From contig NZ_CALHGG010000181.1 in NCBI RefSeq assembly GCF_938029845.1, positions 1 through 6,411 on the forward strand: a stretch of DNA of 6,411 nt, written 5' to 3'. Below the pieces are notes generated by a model. That model saw only the letters and a program-made list of their open reading frames with translations, had not been told where the DNA came from and searched no databases. Position numbers and translations under genes: made by a program. This DNA is from an uncultured Capnocytophaga sp. (GTDB lineage: Bacteria; Bacteroidota; Bacteroidia; Flavobacteriales; Flavobacteriaceae). Shown here piece by piece: positions 5,694-6,411 of this stretch (position 1 is its first letter; the number at the start of each line of letters is the position of its first letter).

Positions 5694-6411
5694 GTGAAAA
5701 ATATAATCATAACCATATTAGTTTTACTTTCATCATTAACTTCTTGTAAAGAAAAAGAAAATATGAATAAAAAATATCATTGGGTCGCTTATGTAAAACC
5801 TGTATCAGGATATCCTATAAGAGTTTATCGTGGGGTAGTATATGGAAAAGATGGAGCTAGTAGGTTCGGAAATGGACAATCTTTCCTATTTGATAATAAA
5901 GGACCCTTTCCCTATTTTTCTATAGAGAGGGGAGCTACAGGTATTTTTGGTTCCTCAGAGGAGGAGGAAGCTAAAGGGGTTCCTACTCACTTAGATGTTT
6001 CTTGGCTTTCGTATGTAGAAAAATGCGAATATCTCTTAGAAGATCAGCCTTTAGATTCTCTGAAGATAGCTCAACTTTTAGAGGAGAAGGTATACAGAAT
6101 CTCAATAGTGGATGATATAACTCCAACAATAGAAGAATATAATATACAAGTAGGTTTAGCCCCTGGTGGAGTAGTTTTTGTTTGGTTACACAACTATGGC
6201 AGGGTTATAGAAGTAGGACGTTACCAAGCAAAAAAGATAAAAGATATTGATTTTGTAACTAAAAAAGAAGCAGACCAATATTATGAAAAAACAGGAGATG
6301 TTATTTTAGATGAACACACTATAGAACAAAGAGATTATGTTATAAAATTAGGACTTCCAAAAGAAAAAATACGAATGCAGTATCAACAGTGTGGGACACC
6401 TGTTACTGAAC
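5694..6411 (+). CDS. DUF2931-like lipoprotein, 3' end outside the window
   Basis: An open frame of 239 codons that runs off the window. It starts with GTG two bases after the previous stop; this start is chosen over the in-frame ATG at 5763 because only it supplies the lipoprotein signal: MKNIIITILVLLSSLTSC with the lipobox LTSC and Cys18 as the lipidated residue. KEKE after the Cys resembles the Lys-plus-acidic surface export signal known from Capnocytophaga lipoproteins, though not perfectly. The body matches my memory of DUF2931: HWVAYVKPVSGYPIRVYRG near the start, DVSWLSYVEKCEYLLEDQPL (Trp104) and VGLAPGGVVFVWL (residues 153-165). DUF2931 lipoproteins often accompany T6SS effector genes, but their molecular role is not established. 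It may be a second envelope-anchored immunity protein for the orphan toxin, or the start of another module. Confidence 0.75.
   Translation, partial: MKNIIITILVLLSSLTSCKEKENMNKKYHWVAYVKPVSGYPIRVYRGVVYGKDGASRFGNGQSFLFDNKGPFPYFSIERGATGIFGSSEEEEAKGVPTHLDVSWLSYVEKCEYLLEDQPLDSLKIAQLLEEKVYRISIVDDITPTIEEYNIQVGLAPGGVVFVWLHNYGRVIEVGRYQAKKIKDIDFVTKKEADQYYEKTGDVILDEHTIEQRDYVIKLGLPKEKIRMQYQQCGTPVTE

Noticed and set aside
5942..5949. TATTTTTG as an internal promoter -7 box
   Set aside because: It matches TAnnTTTG but lies inside the DUF2931-like coding region with no gene start downstream in the window; such matches are expected by chance in AT-rich DNA.
5763..6411. ATG at 5763 as the start of the DUF2931-like gene
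   Set aside because: It would remove the hydrophobic segment and lipobox encoded in frame from the GTG at 5694, which sits two bases after the previous stop.

Overview
The window is a piece of a type VI secretion system (T6SS) structural and effector locus from an AT-rich member of the Bacteroidota, most likely a Flavobacteriaceae/Capnocytophaga-like bacterium. This rests on the Bacteroidota-type TssD (Hcp-like) tube proteins, a VgrG of the Bacteroidota T6SS type, A-rich leaders without clear Shine-Dalgarno sites, a TAnnTTTG-type promoter box, signal peptides ending in Ser-Gln, and a DUF2931-type lipoprotein. The genus is inference only.

Layout. Positions 3-107 are the 3' end of one tssD gene, closed by a strong intrinsic terminator (122-151). 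A second, divergent tssD follows (206-601). A short intergenic region with a good candidate promoter leads into a long vgrG (687-3158). Its product has the gp27-like base, the gp5 OB fold and a beta-helical spike, and ends in a 161-residue papain/C39-like cysteine-hydrolase domain, so it is an 'evolved' VgrG. One base after its stop starts a secreted protein of unknown family (3160-4131), the likely immunity partner.

From 4115 to 5158 lies an orphan VgrG tip. It starts with an in-frame, nearly perfect copy (175 of 176 bases, 59 of 59 residues) of the VgrG segment just before the toxin domain, then continues into a different, 281-residue toxin-like domain with a putative peptidoglycan-hydrolase motif. 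It has no VgrG core and only a GTG start that overlaps the previous gene. A second secreted, probable immunity protein (5155-5691) overlaps its stop, and a DUF2931-like lipoprotein (from 5694, running off the window) follows immediately.

How it works together (inference). All genes from vgrG on lie on the + strand with overlaps or gaps of a few bases, so they look like one operon of tandem effector-immunity modules: loaded toxin + immunity, then stored toxin + immunity. The repeat gives an in-frame path for homologous recombination that would delete 1640 bp and move the second toxin onto the VgrG spike, while the downstream immunity genes stay in place. All three downstream partner proteins have export signals, which suggests that both toxins act in the periplasm, possibly on peptidoglycan.
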